Below are positions 17,422-27,100 of a DNA stretch of 46,206 bases, one piece after another; the first letter of the stretch is position 1; each line of letters starts with the position of its first letter. A program made the translations under genes and the position numbers. The notes below the pieces were generated by a model. The model had not been told where the DNA came from and made no database searches. It was given only the letters and a program-made list of their open reading frames with translations. Source of the stretch: JAWBOD01 sp964651405 (lineage in GTDB: Archaea; Aenigmatarchaeota; Aenigmatarchaeia; Aenigmatarchaeales; Aenigmatarchaeaceae); contig CAZYZB010000001.1 in assembly GCA_964651405.1 (NCBI GenBank), positions 1 through 46,206 on the forward strand. Reading direction: 5' to 3'.

Positions 17422-19801
17422 GTTTATCATGAAGATTTTTTATCGCATTTGGGAATTCTGAAGAAATCAATTTTTTATAGTCATTTTCATTTCTAAAGTT
17501 TGTTGGAACTACAACTTTCCTCTTTCTAAGATCGTCCTTAACATCAAAGAGGAAGTCCTTTATATCATCTCTTTTAGTTTTTCTAATCTTTACTTTTTTA
17601 AGGATTATTGCCACAGAAAAACAAATTATAGCAAAAATTATTAAAGTCATATTGGAATCTAATTTTGGTAAAATGAATCTTCCGGACGGTGTAGGAGTGT
17701 TTTCAGCTATAGTTTCATTTTTGTCAACCACAGTAAGTCCAAATATTTTCTCTTGTCTTATTTCATCATTATAAACTGCTAGACTAACGCTATAAGTTTG
17801 CTTTCCAGCATCTTCTGGAATTGAGAAGTAAATATAAACCTTATCTTCTTCATTTTCTCCTATCCTTTCTATATAGTTAGTCATGCTGTAGAAGTTGCTC
17901 GATATGCCGCTCAAGGATATGTTCAAGCCTAGCAAACTTGCTTGACCGGTGTTTACTATTGAAATTTCCTGAGTAAAGTTTTGACCTTGCTTTAATTTAA
18001 TCGTATCTGGGGCAATAACTTCAATGTTCCTACTTTTAAGAACATTGAAGTTCTTACTGTCGCTAAAACTTATGTAAGGAGATTTTTCTGAACTTAAAAC
18101 TAAAGTATAATTATCTTCACTTTCTGGAGCTTTAAAGTCAAATGAAAAAACTCCATTATTGTCAGACGTTGTCTCCATCTTAATTCCAGAATTCTTAATA
18201 TACGCCTTAACAGTGGCATTTACAACAGCGTCTCCATCATCATCTTTTAACACTCCCCTTACTTTTACAGGACTTTTTATGTAATAGTTTTGACTGTCTA
18301 GGTTGTAATTAGCTTTTATTGCCTTTCTTTCTCCAACTATAAAGGCTGAAAGACTGCTTAAGTTTACTTCAGCTAGATTCCTCACTATATCGATATCACT
18401 TCCAATCTCAACCCACTTGTCACTGCAAGTTTTTCTTCCAGAATTCCAATTAGAACATCTAAAAACAACTATACTCTCTTCATTAAGCAAGTTTTTCTCT
18501 TCATATTCCATTTCTATGTCAACCTGATTGTAAGTCAAGGCTACTTCATAACTGAATAAACCGGCACTTCTTATTCCTGGTACAAGCGATTCGTCTGAAT
18601 AAAAATATTTTATAGGGTCATTGAAATTATTTACCAAAGCTCCTTCCAAATAAAGTGTTGATTGAGGGAATGCTATTTGGACATCATATGTGTTTGGTGG
18701 CAAATATCCAGAATAGTGACCAATACTGTCTGTAGAGAGCTTTAATTTTTCTATCCCATTTGAAAAGAACTTTATCTGCGTGCTGATACCTTTATTGTCA
18801 TTGTCAGTTATCTTACCTCCTACATAAACAATGTAATCTATTGACTTTGTGGTTGAATATGAGCTGCTCCCGTAACTTAAAATGGCTTTTATATCATAAG
18901 TTCCTGCACCAAATGCAGGAGTAGTTATCTTAACATTGTAAAGGTCCCCACCTCTATCTATACTTAATATGTTTAAGTTTGTGGAAGATATCTGAACATT
19001 TAGATTATTTCTATTAACATCTATAATGTTTGTCCCTTCTTTGGCTCTTAAGGTAATTGTTATGTTTTCATTACCTTCAACCCAGCTTTTACTTAAACTA
19101 ACAATATCAAAATCAATCTTCTTTTTAACTTCAATGTTATCGCTATCTGTTACTTTGGCTCTATCATAAAATGCATTAACTTTTAGGCTGTAAGTTCCTT
19201 CTGTAGAGGGTGGGTCTAACTTTAATATCCAACCTCTTCCATTCGCATAAGTATTATCTACTGTAAAATCTTTGAACTGGTCATTCAAGGTGACGTTAAA
19301 TTCTACACCACTAGATATTTTTACACCATCTTTCATTACAATAAAATCTATTTCCATTAAGTTGCCAATATAGGCAGGCTTTGGATCGATGATATTTATG
19401 TAGCCTGTAAGTTCTGAAACCTTAAAAATCGCATAAGCAGTAGTTATGGTACTTTCATTGTTTTCACAAAATATATCTAAGTTATACTGTCCAGTTCTAT
19501 CAAGATAGATGTTGTCAATTAACAAATTGCAAGCACTGCTCGTGCAGCTAAAGTTCCAAGGTCCGTTTGGAGTAAGATTTACAGGTCCTGTGATGTTTGT
19601 ATAAACTCTATTTATTGTTTTAGCTTCATCATCATAGCAGTTTAATGCTATTACAGCATCATCTATAGTGACGTTCTCGCCTTCTCTTAACCAGAGTGTT
19701 GCAGACGGCGAAATGTTTATATTTTCAATCACAGGCATTGCTGAAACTAATCTAATCATAAATAAAAACAAAATTAATGATAAAAATATAATTTTATTCA
19801 T
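17405..19801 (-). CDS. Large membrane-anchored multi-domain surface protein (798 aa)
   Basis: A signal peptide (IIFLSLILFLFMIRLVSA) precedes a chain of beta-sandwich domains. One near residue 330-380 (GGKITDNDNKGIS, then DSIGHYSGYLPPNTYDV) is like a carboxypeptidase-regulatory or CNA-B fold. Another near 515-585 (VKVRGVLKDDDGDAVVNATV) is similar. A NEW3/CARDB-like module (about 590-680) includes IVNTGQASLLGLNISLSG. A membrane helix (MTLIIFAIICFSVAIIL) and a basic cytoplasmic tail of about 75 residues follow. The long tail could contact the MinD-like ATPase encoded by the next, overlapping gene. The start ATG overlaps the stop of the winged-helix regulator gene (ATGA). Role: probably structural. 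Confidence 0.78.
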   Translation of the reverse strand: MNKIIFLSLILFLFMIRLVSAMPVIENINISPSATLWLREGENVTIDDAVIALNCYDDEAKTINRVYTNITGPVNLTPNGPWNFSCTSSACNLLIDNIYLDRTGQYNLDIFCENNESTITTAYAIFKVSELTGYINIIDPKPAYIGNLMEIDFIVMKDGVKISSGVEFNVTLNDQFKDFTVDNTYANGRGWILKLDPPSTEGTYSLKVNAFYDRAKVTDSDNIEVKKKIDFDIVSLSKSWVEGNENITITLRAKEGTNIIDVNRNNLNVQISSTNLNILSIDRGGDLYNVKITTPAFGAGTYDIKAILSYGSSSYSTTKSIDYIVYVGGKITDNDNKGISTQIKFFSNGIEKLKLSTDSIGHYSGYLPPNTYDVQIAFPQSTLYLEGALVNNFNDPIKYFYSDESLVPGIRSAGLFSYEVALTYNQVDIEMEYEEKNLLNEESIVVFRCSNWNSGRKTCSDKWVEIGSDIDIVRNLAEVNLSSLSAFIVGERKAIKANYNLDSQNYYIKSPVKVRGVLKDDDGDAVVNATVKAYIKNSGIKMETTSDNNGVFSFDFKAPESEDNYTLVLSSEKSPYISFSDSKNFNVLKSRNIEVIAPDTIKLKQGQNFTQEISIVNTGQASLLGLNISLSGISSNFYSMTNYIERIGENEEDKVYIYFSIPEDAGKQTYSVSLAVYNDEIRQEKIFGLTVVDKNETIAENTPTPSGRFILPKLDSNMTLIIFAIICFSVAIILKKVKIRKTKRDDIKDFLFDVKDDLRKRKVVVPTNFRNENDYKKLISSEFPNAIKNLHDKHGKNN

Positions 19802-20013
19802 TTTTTTGACCTCGATATTGTATAAACATTCGACTTTCCAACTTTGTGGAATTCTAACTTCCCTTGATTCTTTAGAGCTTCTAGATAACCAGTGATTATG
19901 TCTCTTCTTACTCCTAATTCTTTAGCAATCTGAGAAACTGATAATAGCTTAGAACTTAAAAGATCTATAATCTTCTTTTCAAAATCATTAGCGGTTATAG
20001 ATTCTTCTGACAT
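19798..20013 (-). CDS. Small winged-helix DNA-binding protein, likely locus regulator
   Basis: The 71-residue protein is a single winged helix-turn-helix. Helices are FEKKIIDLLSSKLLSVSQIAKELG, of which SVSQIAKELG is the turn entry, then RRDIITGYLEALKNQGKL as the recognition helix, and the wing FHKVGKSNVYTIS. This is the size and pattern of archaeal ArsR/MarR-like or TrmB-like minimal regulators. No sensor domain is present. It is the first gene of the run extending down to 11612, and its TGA overlaps the next ATG. It may autoregulate the whole envelope cluster. What signal it responds to cannot be told. Confidence 0.8.
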   Translation of the reverse strand: MSEESITANDFEKKIIDLLSSKLLSVSQIAKELGVRRDIITGYLEALKNQGKLEFHKVGKSNVYTISRSKK

Positions 20014-20032
20014 ATTGCTGCCATATAGAAAT

Positions 20033-20056
20033 AATATAAAACTATTATATAAACTT
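20033..20056 (-). promoter_or_regulatory. Putative promoter of the regulator-led run
   Basis: Upstream of the start at 20013 the minus strand reads two TATA-like elements, ttttatatt (20033-20041) and agtttatata (about 20046-20055). The nearer one is spaced for a leaderless transcript, the farther one for a leader of about 10 bases. No operator repeat stands out with certainty. Confidence 0.35.
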
Positions 20057-20094
20057 TATTATAATCATGTATATACTATGTTGCAGCTATATTG

Positions 20095-20838
20095 CTAAAG
20101 AAGAAGCTTTAAACTGTCTAGAATACTATGAAATATTCTTATTATACCTTGTTCTTTTTTCATTTCTAAAGTCTTTTCAGAATAATATTTTCCGTTTTCA
20201 GCAACAACTGCTAGTTTTAAATCTTTAGGCTCAAAAAAAGTAGGATAATAGTTAATTGATACAGTCTTTACAGAACCTTTTCTCATATAATCTATTGCTT
20301 TTTGTTCGAATATCCATCCAAGAACATATTTAGAAGGAATTACTATGATATTTTTTGCGTCGTTTTTGCTCTTTAGATCAAATATAATGTGGTCATCATA
20401 GGTCCTAAAGTTCATAATTTCAAAGTTGTCTTCAGGAACTAAAGCTTCATTTATTTGAAATTCCTTTTTTTCATTCTCGATAATCTCGTTTCCAGCGTAA
20501 ATTCTTAGTTTTGAATCATACTTTACCGGAGAGCTTGCATACCAATAAACATCAAAAATTTTCCTATCTCCTGGCATAAGAGTTTTTTCTTGGCTCCAAC
20601 CATTAAAAAGTAGTTTATCACTTTTATATATGGAAATTCTTGCTCTTGCATTATATGCTATGCTTCCCACGTTAGAGAACTCTGTGGAGAACTTGACAAC
20701 ATTTGAAGAGATATTGACTCCCTCATGAACTACTTCACCTTTAATATCTTCATTTATGTCAACTTCTATCATGGATGAGAAAACAATTTTAGCTAAGATT
20801 AGAATAAATAAAACAGCTATTAAAATTATTTTTTTCAA
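20095..20838 (-). CDS. Secreted Ig-like protein (247 aa)
   Basis: A signal peptide (IILIAVLFILILAKIVFSS) is followed by a beta-sandwich domain (about 22-130) with FSTEFSNVGSIAYNARARI and a MPGDRKIFDVYWYASSPVKY strand pair, the usual sign of a CARDB-like module. A second beta-rich part follows (about 135-225). The C-terminal IFHSILDSLKLLL is an amphipathic helix and not a full membrane segment, so it may lie on the membrane or on a partner. The gene is the last of a three-gene run and starts four bases after the stop of the 171-residue protein. Unlike its neighbours it has few sequons. Function is unknown. Confidence 0.68.
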   Translation of the reverse strand: MKKIILIAVLFILILAKIVFSSMIEVDINEDIKGEVVHEGVNISSNVVKFSTEFSNVGSIAYNARARISIYKSDKLLFNGWSQEKTLMPGDRKIFDVYWYASSPVKYDSKLRIYAGNEIIENEKKEFQINEALVPEDNFEIMNFRTYDDHIIFDLKSKNDAKNIIVIPSKYVLGWIFEQKAIDYMRKGSVKTVSINYYPTFFEPKDLKLAVVAENGKYYSEKTLEMKKEQGIIRIFHSILDSLKLLL

Positions 20839-20842
20839 TAAA

Positions 20843-21358
20843 TCACGTTAATGCCTTTAAAAAATCATATTTTGGCCTTTTAATGACAACATCTATTTCT
20901 CCTGTGTAATTTCCAACTTTTGCAGATTCTGTGTACAAGCCAACTTCAACTACAGTGCTTTCATTCTCATCTAAAACAAAATTATTTTTGCTAAAATTTA
21001 CTAGTGGGGTTATGTTTCCATAAGTCTTTAAACTTATTTTATTGTAGCCTTCATTAAGATTTTTTATGTTTATATATCTTTTTATATAACTTCCATTCCC
21101 AGGGGCAACGCCAAATCTTAGGTTCCAGGGGTCTGTGACAAATCCTATATCAAAATTCTCTTCTTGAGAAGGAACAATGCTTACGTCTGTTGGATATCTT
21201 ATTACTTTATAATTAAAAAAAGCGTTAGAGTAGTTTAAAATAACTCTGTTGCTTACAAAGTCTTTTGGTGCAGGAGGTTCAATTGTTACGACAAATAAAA
21301 AAGTAATAAGTATAGCTGCAATTATAATTACAATAACTTCTTTCTTCAATGAACCCAC
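20843..21358 (-). CDS. Type II-anchored single Ig-like domain protein (171 aa)
   Basis: The N-terminus has KK followed by a membrane helix (VIVIIIAAILITFLFVVTI). There is no clear cleavage site, so it probably stays anchored with its C-terminal domain outside. The domain is a beta sandwich with PWNLRFGVAPGNGSYIKRYI, then NYTGEIDVVIKRP, similar to archaeal NEW3/WxL-interacting modules. The gene overlaps the preceding one by 13 bases and is followed after four bases by the 247-residue gene, so the three products are made together. It may form a ring or scaffold with them in the space below the surface layer. No enzyme motif is seen. Confidence 0.7.
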   Translation of the reverse strand: MGSLKKEVIVIIIAAILITFLFVVTIEPPAPKDFVSNRVILNYSNAFFNYKVIRYPTDVSIVPSQEENFDIGFVTDPWNLRFGVAPGNGSYIKRYINIKNLNEGYNKISLKTYGNITPLVNFSKNNFVLDENESTVVEVGLYTESAKVGNYTGEIDVVIKRPKYDFLKALT

Positions 21359-22290
21359 CTATAGATTATAATTGCAAGTATTATGATGAAAACTATAAAT
21401 ATCCATGTTGGAAATTCTTCTGCTTCAGGCCTAGCCATTAAAGCTGCCGCAGTTATAGGTACTGTCGAGTTTTTATATGCAGTACCTGTTGTATAACTTA
21501 CAAATGTAAATACATTATAGTCCCCTAAAGAGAGGTCTTTAGCAGGTAAAAAGCTTTTAAGAGTTTTTACTTCCTTAGGTTTTAAGATTTCTCTAGGTGA
21601 TTGAATCTCAGTTATAAAGTTGCCATCATTATCATAGACTTTTTGGGTCGCTGTGGCTGTTATTGTTGTTGTCCCTTTGTTTTGAAAGTAAGTGTCTATA
21701 GCTAGATCGTCATTCCTGTATCCTCCTGGTAATGTGTCCAAAATTATCCCATCTCTTATAGCATCTCCAGGAACTTTGAAGAGAATGCTAACAGAAATCA
21801 TTGCAATAATTCTAGTTCCAATCCTTCCTTCTCCGGCAGGAGTTGCTGACGGGTTAGGGTTTACTTTAATCAGGTGGTATCCAGGTTCAGCGTCTTTAGG
21901 AACTTCTAACAAGAAGTTTACTTCTTTCCACCCTTTTATAGCTTCATAGTTTGTTTTTATAGTTTCATTCTGAGGTCTAATTTCTACTGGGTTGCTCAAA
22001 AGTTTTATCCATTTAATAGAACTTTCTTCAGAATAATTAAAAATGAAATTACCATAATGGTTGTTGAAGAAATCTATTGTGCCTTCTTCAGGTTCCAGAT
22101 AAATCAGTAAAGGATCTTCTGATACAGTTACTACGTAAAACTTAACAAGATTGGTCGTACCTCTTTCTAACTCCCCTAAATTTACTATTGATGGTGAGAC
22201 GCCAACAAAAAATCTGTCATCTGCAAGAGAATTATAGGCAAAAAATGTAAAAAATAGCATAAATGCAAGCATAAAAGCATAAAATTTCAT
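21346..22290 (-). CDS. Anchored extracellular protein with two Ig-like domains (314 aa)
   Basis: I chose ATG 22290 because it gives a clean signal peptide (FYAFMLAFMLFFTFFAYNSLA). An ATG at 22314 would add eight residues and would lie very close to a leaderless TATA-like box. The first domain (about 25-185) has VSPSIVNLGELERGTTNLVKF, close in style to the WxLIP/DUF916-like modules, and ends GYHLIKVNPNP. The second (about 190-275) is a CARDB-like domain with FQNKGTTTITATATQKVY. A C-terminal membrane helix (WIFIVFIIILAIIIYRWV) anchors it. It heads a three-gene run and is divergent from the tandem secreted paralogs. Confidence 0.75.
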   Translation of the reverse strand: MKFYAFMLAFMLFFTFFAYNSLADDRFFVGVSPSIVNLGELERGTTNLVKFYVVTVSEDPLLIYLEPEEGTIDFFNNHYGNFIFNYSEESSIKWIKLLSNPVEIRPQNETIKTNYEAIKGWKEVNFLLEVPKDAEPGYHLIKVNPNPSATPAGEGRIGTRIIAMISVSILFKVPGDAIRDGIILDTLPGGYRNDDLAIDTYFQNKGTTTITATATQKVYDNDGNFITEIQSPREILKPKEVKTLKSFLPAKDLSLGDYNVFTFVSYTTGTAYKNSTVPITAAALMARPEAEEFPTWIFIVFIIILAIIIYRWVH

Positions 22291-22321
22291 AAAAATTATT
22301 GAACAGTTAAACATAATAAAG

Positions 22322-22350
22322 TTTATATATGGGCTTTACAAATTTATAAG
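22322..22350. promoter_or_regulatory. Divergent promoter region with two AT boxes
   Basis: Between the starts at 22290 and 22368 lie two TATA-like elements, tttatatat (22322-22330) and atttataag (22342-22350). On the plus strand the first is about 38-46 bases before ATG 22368. On the minus strand the first suits ATG 22290 and the second suits ATG 22314. Assignment of each box to a gene is uncertain. Confidence 0.35.
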
Positions 22351-22367
22351 CAATCGAAGTGAATCGT

Positions 22368-23243
22368 ATGTTTGAAAAAATAGTATATTTTGTTTTATTT
22401 TTAGTTATCGCAGTTGTTTTCATATTTTTAGCAGCGCCAATACCAGTCTTAGCAGCATATAACACAACTGACATAGACATTAACATTTCTGAATTGTCGC
22501 AAATAACCCTGATGCCAACTTATTTGAACTGGACGCAGATAATTACAGGAACAACAGGTGGTCATAAAAACATAACTGTAAAGAACATAGGCTCAGTAAA
22601 TGTCTCGCAGATTTATGCGTACGTTAATACATTGCTAAATGAAACTACAAGACCCTATGGTTCTTCTGATGCATCAAAATATTCAGCCGGTGGCGTACTA
22701 ACAATTAGAAATGAGACCGATGCAAAGTATTATTACCTAGGAAAGTTAGAATGGAACTGGACAGAAGACATACCAACTCATGATTGGTCAGATTTGACTA
22801 ACATTACTTCATGGGGGTATTTCAGAAATCTAACAGATTCTTATGTTTGGGCAATTGGTGGAACTAATGGTACTTGTAATAATACTCTAGTCCAATTGGC
22901 ATTGGAAAATGACAAAGATACAGGTGTTTCAGAAACAAGGTACCCGAGAACCAGTAACATAACTAATAACGGTGCTGATGCAAATTGGTCTTATTTCAGT
23001 GTTGTCGGTGAACCTTTATACGGATACTGCATAGCAGTTTACAAGGATTGCCAAAAGATATACATTTATAATTTCGATGAAAGAACAAGTCCAAACTTTC
23101 AGACATGTACAGAAGCTGACCATCTATACTATGGGAACTTAACTCCAGGAGACACAATCATACTAAAAGTTGATCCTTGGGTTCCTTGGGGAACTCCAGC
23201 AGGAAACTTAACTCAAACAACTTTAACAGTAGTAGGCTCTTAA
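22368..23243 (+). CDS. Secreted glycoprotein, tandem paralog 1
   Basis: From ATG 22368 (GTG at 22359 is an alternative) the product has 291 residues. It has a signal peptide (IVYFVLFLVIAVVFIFLAAP, cut before AYNTTD), then one long beta-rich domain with no anchor. I count 16 N-x-S/T sequons. Cys pairs sit in YGYCIAVYKDCQK and TCTEADH. The first 120 or so mature residues and the last 60 are very close to the next gene; the region at about residues 155-235 differs. The end (GNLTQTTLTVVGS) forms a last beta strand, as in some surface-layer or pilin subunits. It may be a major exposed surface component. No catalytic motif is visible. Confidence 0.78.
   Translation: MFEKIVYFVLFLVIAVVFIFLAAPIPVLAAYNTTDIDINISELSQITLMPTYLNWTQIITGTTGGHKNITVKNIGSVNVSQIYAYVNTLLNETTRPYGSSDASKYSAGGVLTIRNETDAKYYYLGKLEWNWTEDIPTHDWSDLTNITSWGYFRNLTDSYVWAIGGTNGTCNNTLVQLALENDKDTGVSETRYPRTSNITNNGADANWSYFSVVGEPLYGYCIAVYKDCQKIYIYNFDERTSPNFQTCTEADHLYYGNLTPGDTIILKVDPWVPWGTPAGNLTQTTLTVVGS
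23103..23214 (+). repeat. Near-exact direct repeat, copy A (112 bp)
   Basis: By eye this stretch of paralog 1, from acatgtacagaagctg to aaacttaactc, is identical over 112 bases to 24037-24148 in paralog 2. It encodes the conserved C-terminal part TCTEADHLYYGNLTPGD onward. Confidence 0.85.
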
Positions 23244-23277
23244 TAAAAGTGTTTCATAAACTAAACAAAGAAGAATA

Positions 23278-24177
23278 ATGCATACGATAATCGATATAAT
23301 TTTAATTATAATTTTATTTTCTTTAATACTTTTTGTGCAAATAAACCTAATGCCAACATTAGCAGCATATAACACAACTGACATAGATATTAACGTTTCT
23401 GAATTTTCTCAAATAACCATAATACCAACTTATTTGAACTGGACGCAGATAGTAGCAGGAACAGCAGGCGAGCATAAAAATATAACTGTAAAGAATACTG
23501 GTTCAGTAAATGTCTCACAAATCTATGCATATGTTGACACTATAACAGACGAGACTACAAGACCCTATGGTTCTTCTAATGCATCAAAATATGCAGCCGG
23601 TGGCGTACTAACAATTAGAAATGAGACCGAGGTAAAGTATTATTACCTAGGAAAGTTAGAATGGAACTGGACAGAAGATATATCAAGCCATGATTGGAGC
23701 AGTGTAGCTAGTCCGGCATCTTGGGGGTACTTCAGAAACCTAACTAACTCTTACGTATGGGTAGCTGGAAATGGTACACCTCCAGACGACGACCCAACAG
23801 GTATATATTGTAATGATACGGGCTCGGAGTTCGCAATAGAAGATGATATAGATACAGGTGACTCTACAACAAGGTATCCGGATGACGGTTCAATAACTAG
23901 AAACAGCGGAGATGCGAACTATGGATACTTTAGTGTTTCAAGAAATACTGCACCTTTGTATCAGTATTGTGTGGCAGTAGCTGCAGACTGCAAAAAAATA
24001 TATATTTATAACTTTGACCAAAGAACAGGCTTTGCTACATGTACAGAAGCTGACCATCTATACTATGGGAACTTAACTCCAGGAGACACAATCATACTAA
24101 AAGTTGATCCTTGGGTTCCTTGGGGAACTCCAGCAGGAAACTTAACTCGAGCAACTTTAACAGTAGTAGGCTCATAA
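23278..24177 (+). CDS. Secreted glycoprotein, tandem paralog 2
   Basis: The 299-residue product starts 34 bases after paralog 1 and shares its layout: a signal peptide (IIDIILIIILFSLILFVQI), the mature start AYNTTDIDIN, and a beta-rich sequon-dense domain without an anchor. Signal peptides differ but the mature N-terminal and C-terminal parts are nearly the same, down to identical DNA. The middle (from about VWVAGNGTPPDDD to NSGDANYGYF) has changed sequence and length. Cysteines in YQYCVAVAADCKK and TCTEADH match paralog 1, so two disulfides are likely conserved. The pair looks like a duplicated surface antigen or pilin-like subunit with a variable central face. Confidence 0.78.
   Translation: MHTIIDIILIIILFSLILFVQINLMPTLAAYNTTDIDINVSEFSQITIIPTYLNWTQIVAGTAGEHKNITVKNTGSVNVSQIYAYVDTITDETTRPYGSSNASKYAAGGVLTIRNETEVKYYYLGKLEWNWTEDISSHDWSSVASPASWGYFRNLTNSYVWVAGNGTPPDDDPTGIYCNDTGSEFAIEDDIDTGDSTTRYPDDGSITRNSGDANYGYFSVSRNTAPLYQYCVAVAADCKKIYIYNFDQRTGFATCTEADHLYYGNLTPGDTIILKVDPWVPWGTPAGNLTRATLTVVGS
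24037..24148 (+). repeat. Near-exact direct repeat, copy B (112 bp)
   Basis: Second copy of the 112-base identical stretch, within paralog 2. The same paralogs also share a nearly identical block around 22640-22775 and 23550-23685. Such patches fit recent duplication or gene conversion. Confidence 0.85.
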
Positions 24178-27100
24178 TTATTTCTTTTCTAACTTAGATA
24201 ATTTTTCTTCTATACTCTTTTTCATCTTATCATAAGAGTTTCCAGTTATTATTCCTTGCTCTTTTTCTTTTTCAAGGACTTTTAACATTCTAGTTAACTT
24301 CTCTTTTTCTGCTTCCATATCCTCTTTGCTAAGCTTCTTTCTTTTAACGATTTCTGCAATCTTACCAATTGTAATTATGTAAGGTCTTATTTTTGTAATC
24401 TTCTTTCTCTTCCATATAACCACTATTAAAATTACAGTTAAGATTATTCCAACAAATACTATAAGAATAATCCAAATGGAAATACCTTCTTCTTGTGGCT
24501 TCTCTAGGCTATCTAACAAGTCTTTTGCTCTTGTTATCAGCTTGGGAACATTTGATAATTTATCTAAAGCGTCTTCTGTTTTGTTGTTATCAAGGTCTTG
24601 TTCTGCATTATCTATCCTAGATTTTGCTTCGTTGAAAAGATCCAATACAGTTGAGACGTCTTTATCTTCCTTTTCAGCTATCTTAATGTCTATATACAAA
24701 TCTTGCAGCTTTTCTTTATAGTTTTTAATATCAGCTTTTAGAAGTTCCTCTAAAGATTGGTATATTTTTATTGTTATAGTCTTTTGATCACTAATTACAC
24801 CAGAGGTTGCAAGAAGATTTGCTCTATAATCATCCACCTTAGCATTTCTAGGTATATTATATTCTATTAGGAAGACTGTTGAATTTCCTTGGCTTAGTGT
24901 GGGATATCTTTCAGGTTTTATCTTAAACCAATCAATAGGTATTCCTAGAATTAAAAGACTTACATTATTCAAGTCAACTATTCCAGTGTTTTTAACTATA
25001 ACACTTTCTATTTTTGTGAAATTCCTTGCAAGACTTATATTACTATTATATGTAGTTATTAGCATGCCAGCAGATATCTTTTCAGTCGGCGTTGTGGTTG
25101 TGATAGTGCCGCCAGTTGGCGCTGCACCACTAATATATATGACAGCAGGAGTTTGATTCGAGGGTGGTGGAGATGGTGGCGTCGTACTTGATATTACCAT
25201 AAATGTTGTGCTTGTGACAATTGGTTGTTGAAGGACATCGTATGATACTCTAAGATTTATTGCATAAGTTCCTAATGGCTGAGAGGGATAAATGTAAGCA
25301 TTTCTCGTAAATGTTTGATTACTTAGTTCTGGGGTTAAGATCGCTTGACCGAGAACGGAATAATACGTTGTGTTACCAGAGGATACCCAATAATCAATGA
25401 AGACATCTTGTCTTACCTCACCTTTGTTCTCAATGTTTACCCCGAAGTCTAAATAATCTCCTTGAGGAACTTCATTCTCAAATAATATTAATCTAACATC
25501 GTAAGGTCCACCATGAGCAACTCTAAATGCTTTAAGCTTCATTGTATGAAACTCGTTTTGTGTTACGTTTAAGACTGCTAAATACATGCCACTTGGTGCA
25601 ACCTCGGAGAGAGTGCGCTGATAGGTGTAATAGCCTGTTACTTGCTTTGTCATTTGAGACATGTTAGCAGAAATAAAAAGTAAATTATCAGAATCATATA
25701 CTGTAAGATTCATTTCTGTTGGGTCTACTGGTCTACCTTCTCCATTATAAACTAAAATTCCAACCCTCAATGTATTATTAGGATACCACACAACTGCTGT
25801 TTCTATGTCTGCAAACAGACCAGTAACAGTGACAGTTCTAGAACTTACCAAAAAAGTGCTGTTTACCTGTTTGTTTATGACTCTATCTAAAATAGAGTCA
25901 TAATAGTTTGTATTTGAAATCAAAGTATAGTTTCCAATAGCAGCATCAGTTGCTAAAGCAAAGCTAGGCATTGGAGAGACAGTTCCTTCTGAGTTTGTTC
26001 TTTGCTCAGTATAATACGAAACATTATGGTTCGAGCTTAATATCATGAAGGTTACGTTAGTATTGTTCAAGCCAAAGCCACTTATGTTTTTAGCGAAATA
26101 ATAAATAGAACCAGTATCTCCTTGTAAGTAAGTGCTGCTAAGGGTAGTAGAGGTTATCAAAAGTTTTATGTACACTGAGAAGTTTTGCGTTAAGTTTCCG
26201 AGGTTTCCTATAGTATCTTGCGAAGAGACAGTAACGTTATAATACCCTCTTAGAGAAGTGTTACCAAAACTATCTGGATATTTGAAGTACCACTGAGAAA
26301 GGTTCCCGCTTTGATTTATTAAACTCATGTTAATTTGGTTTGTTGTGCCATCAGGTCTTTTTACACTTATGTTCGTCCAAAGTATTCCGCTGTTTGACCT
26401 GTCAGTAACGTTTGCAAAAATTTCTACAGAGCTGTTTTGTTCAATTGAGGTTGGCGATATAGTAAAGTTAATCGATGGAGGCAGATAAGGATACAAAGTT
26501 ACATTCAATGGCATGTCAGTTGGATTAGAATCAACTTGAGTAGCATCAATAACATATAAAGAATTGTAAGTAGCTTGAGTAACATTCGTTACATTATATG
26601 TTACGCTGAACGTGTAGTTTGTTGCTGCGTTTACATAAAAGCTCGTTACATTAACTTTTGTATGGTTTACTTCTGAGGGTGATATAGTAAAGTTAATTAC
26701 ATCATTTCCAAAATTTCTAACTTGAACCTCACAAACTGTGCCTTCGTCTGGAAACTCACTTCTTTGACAAGCAGTTGGGTTCATTATCCATGTTCTATTT
26801 GAAGGAATAGTTACAAACAGTGTTAAGTTTTTATAATTATCATTGCTAGAAGATACATTTACACTTCCATTATAAGTTCCTGCCAGATAGCCTAGAGGCA
26901 CTGTAACATTAACTTGTACTGTTTGGTTTGAATTAACATTAAGATTAGCGATGCTTAACGGATTAAAGTTTACAGTAAAGTTCTGGCAAACTATTCCAGA
27001 TATACAATTAAATACAATGTTTTGCAATGCATCGTTTCCTATAGAAAGAACAGTGAAATTACCAATATTCTGCATTGTTCCATCAGTAACGTTTCCAGAA

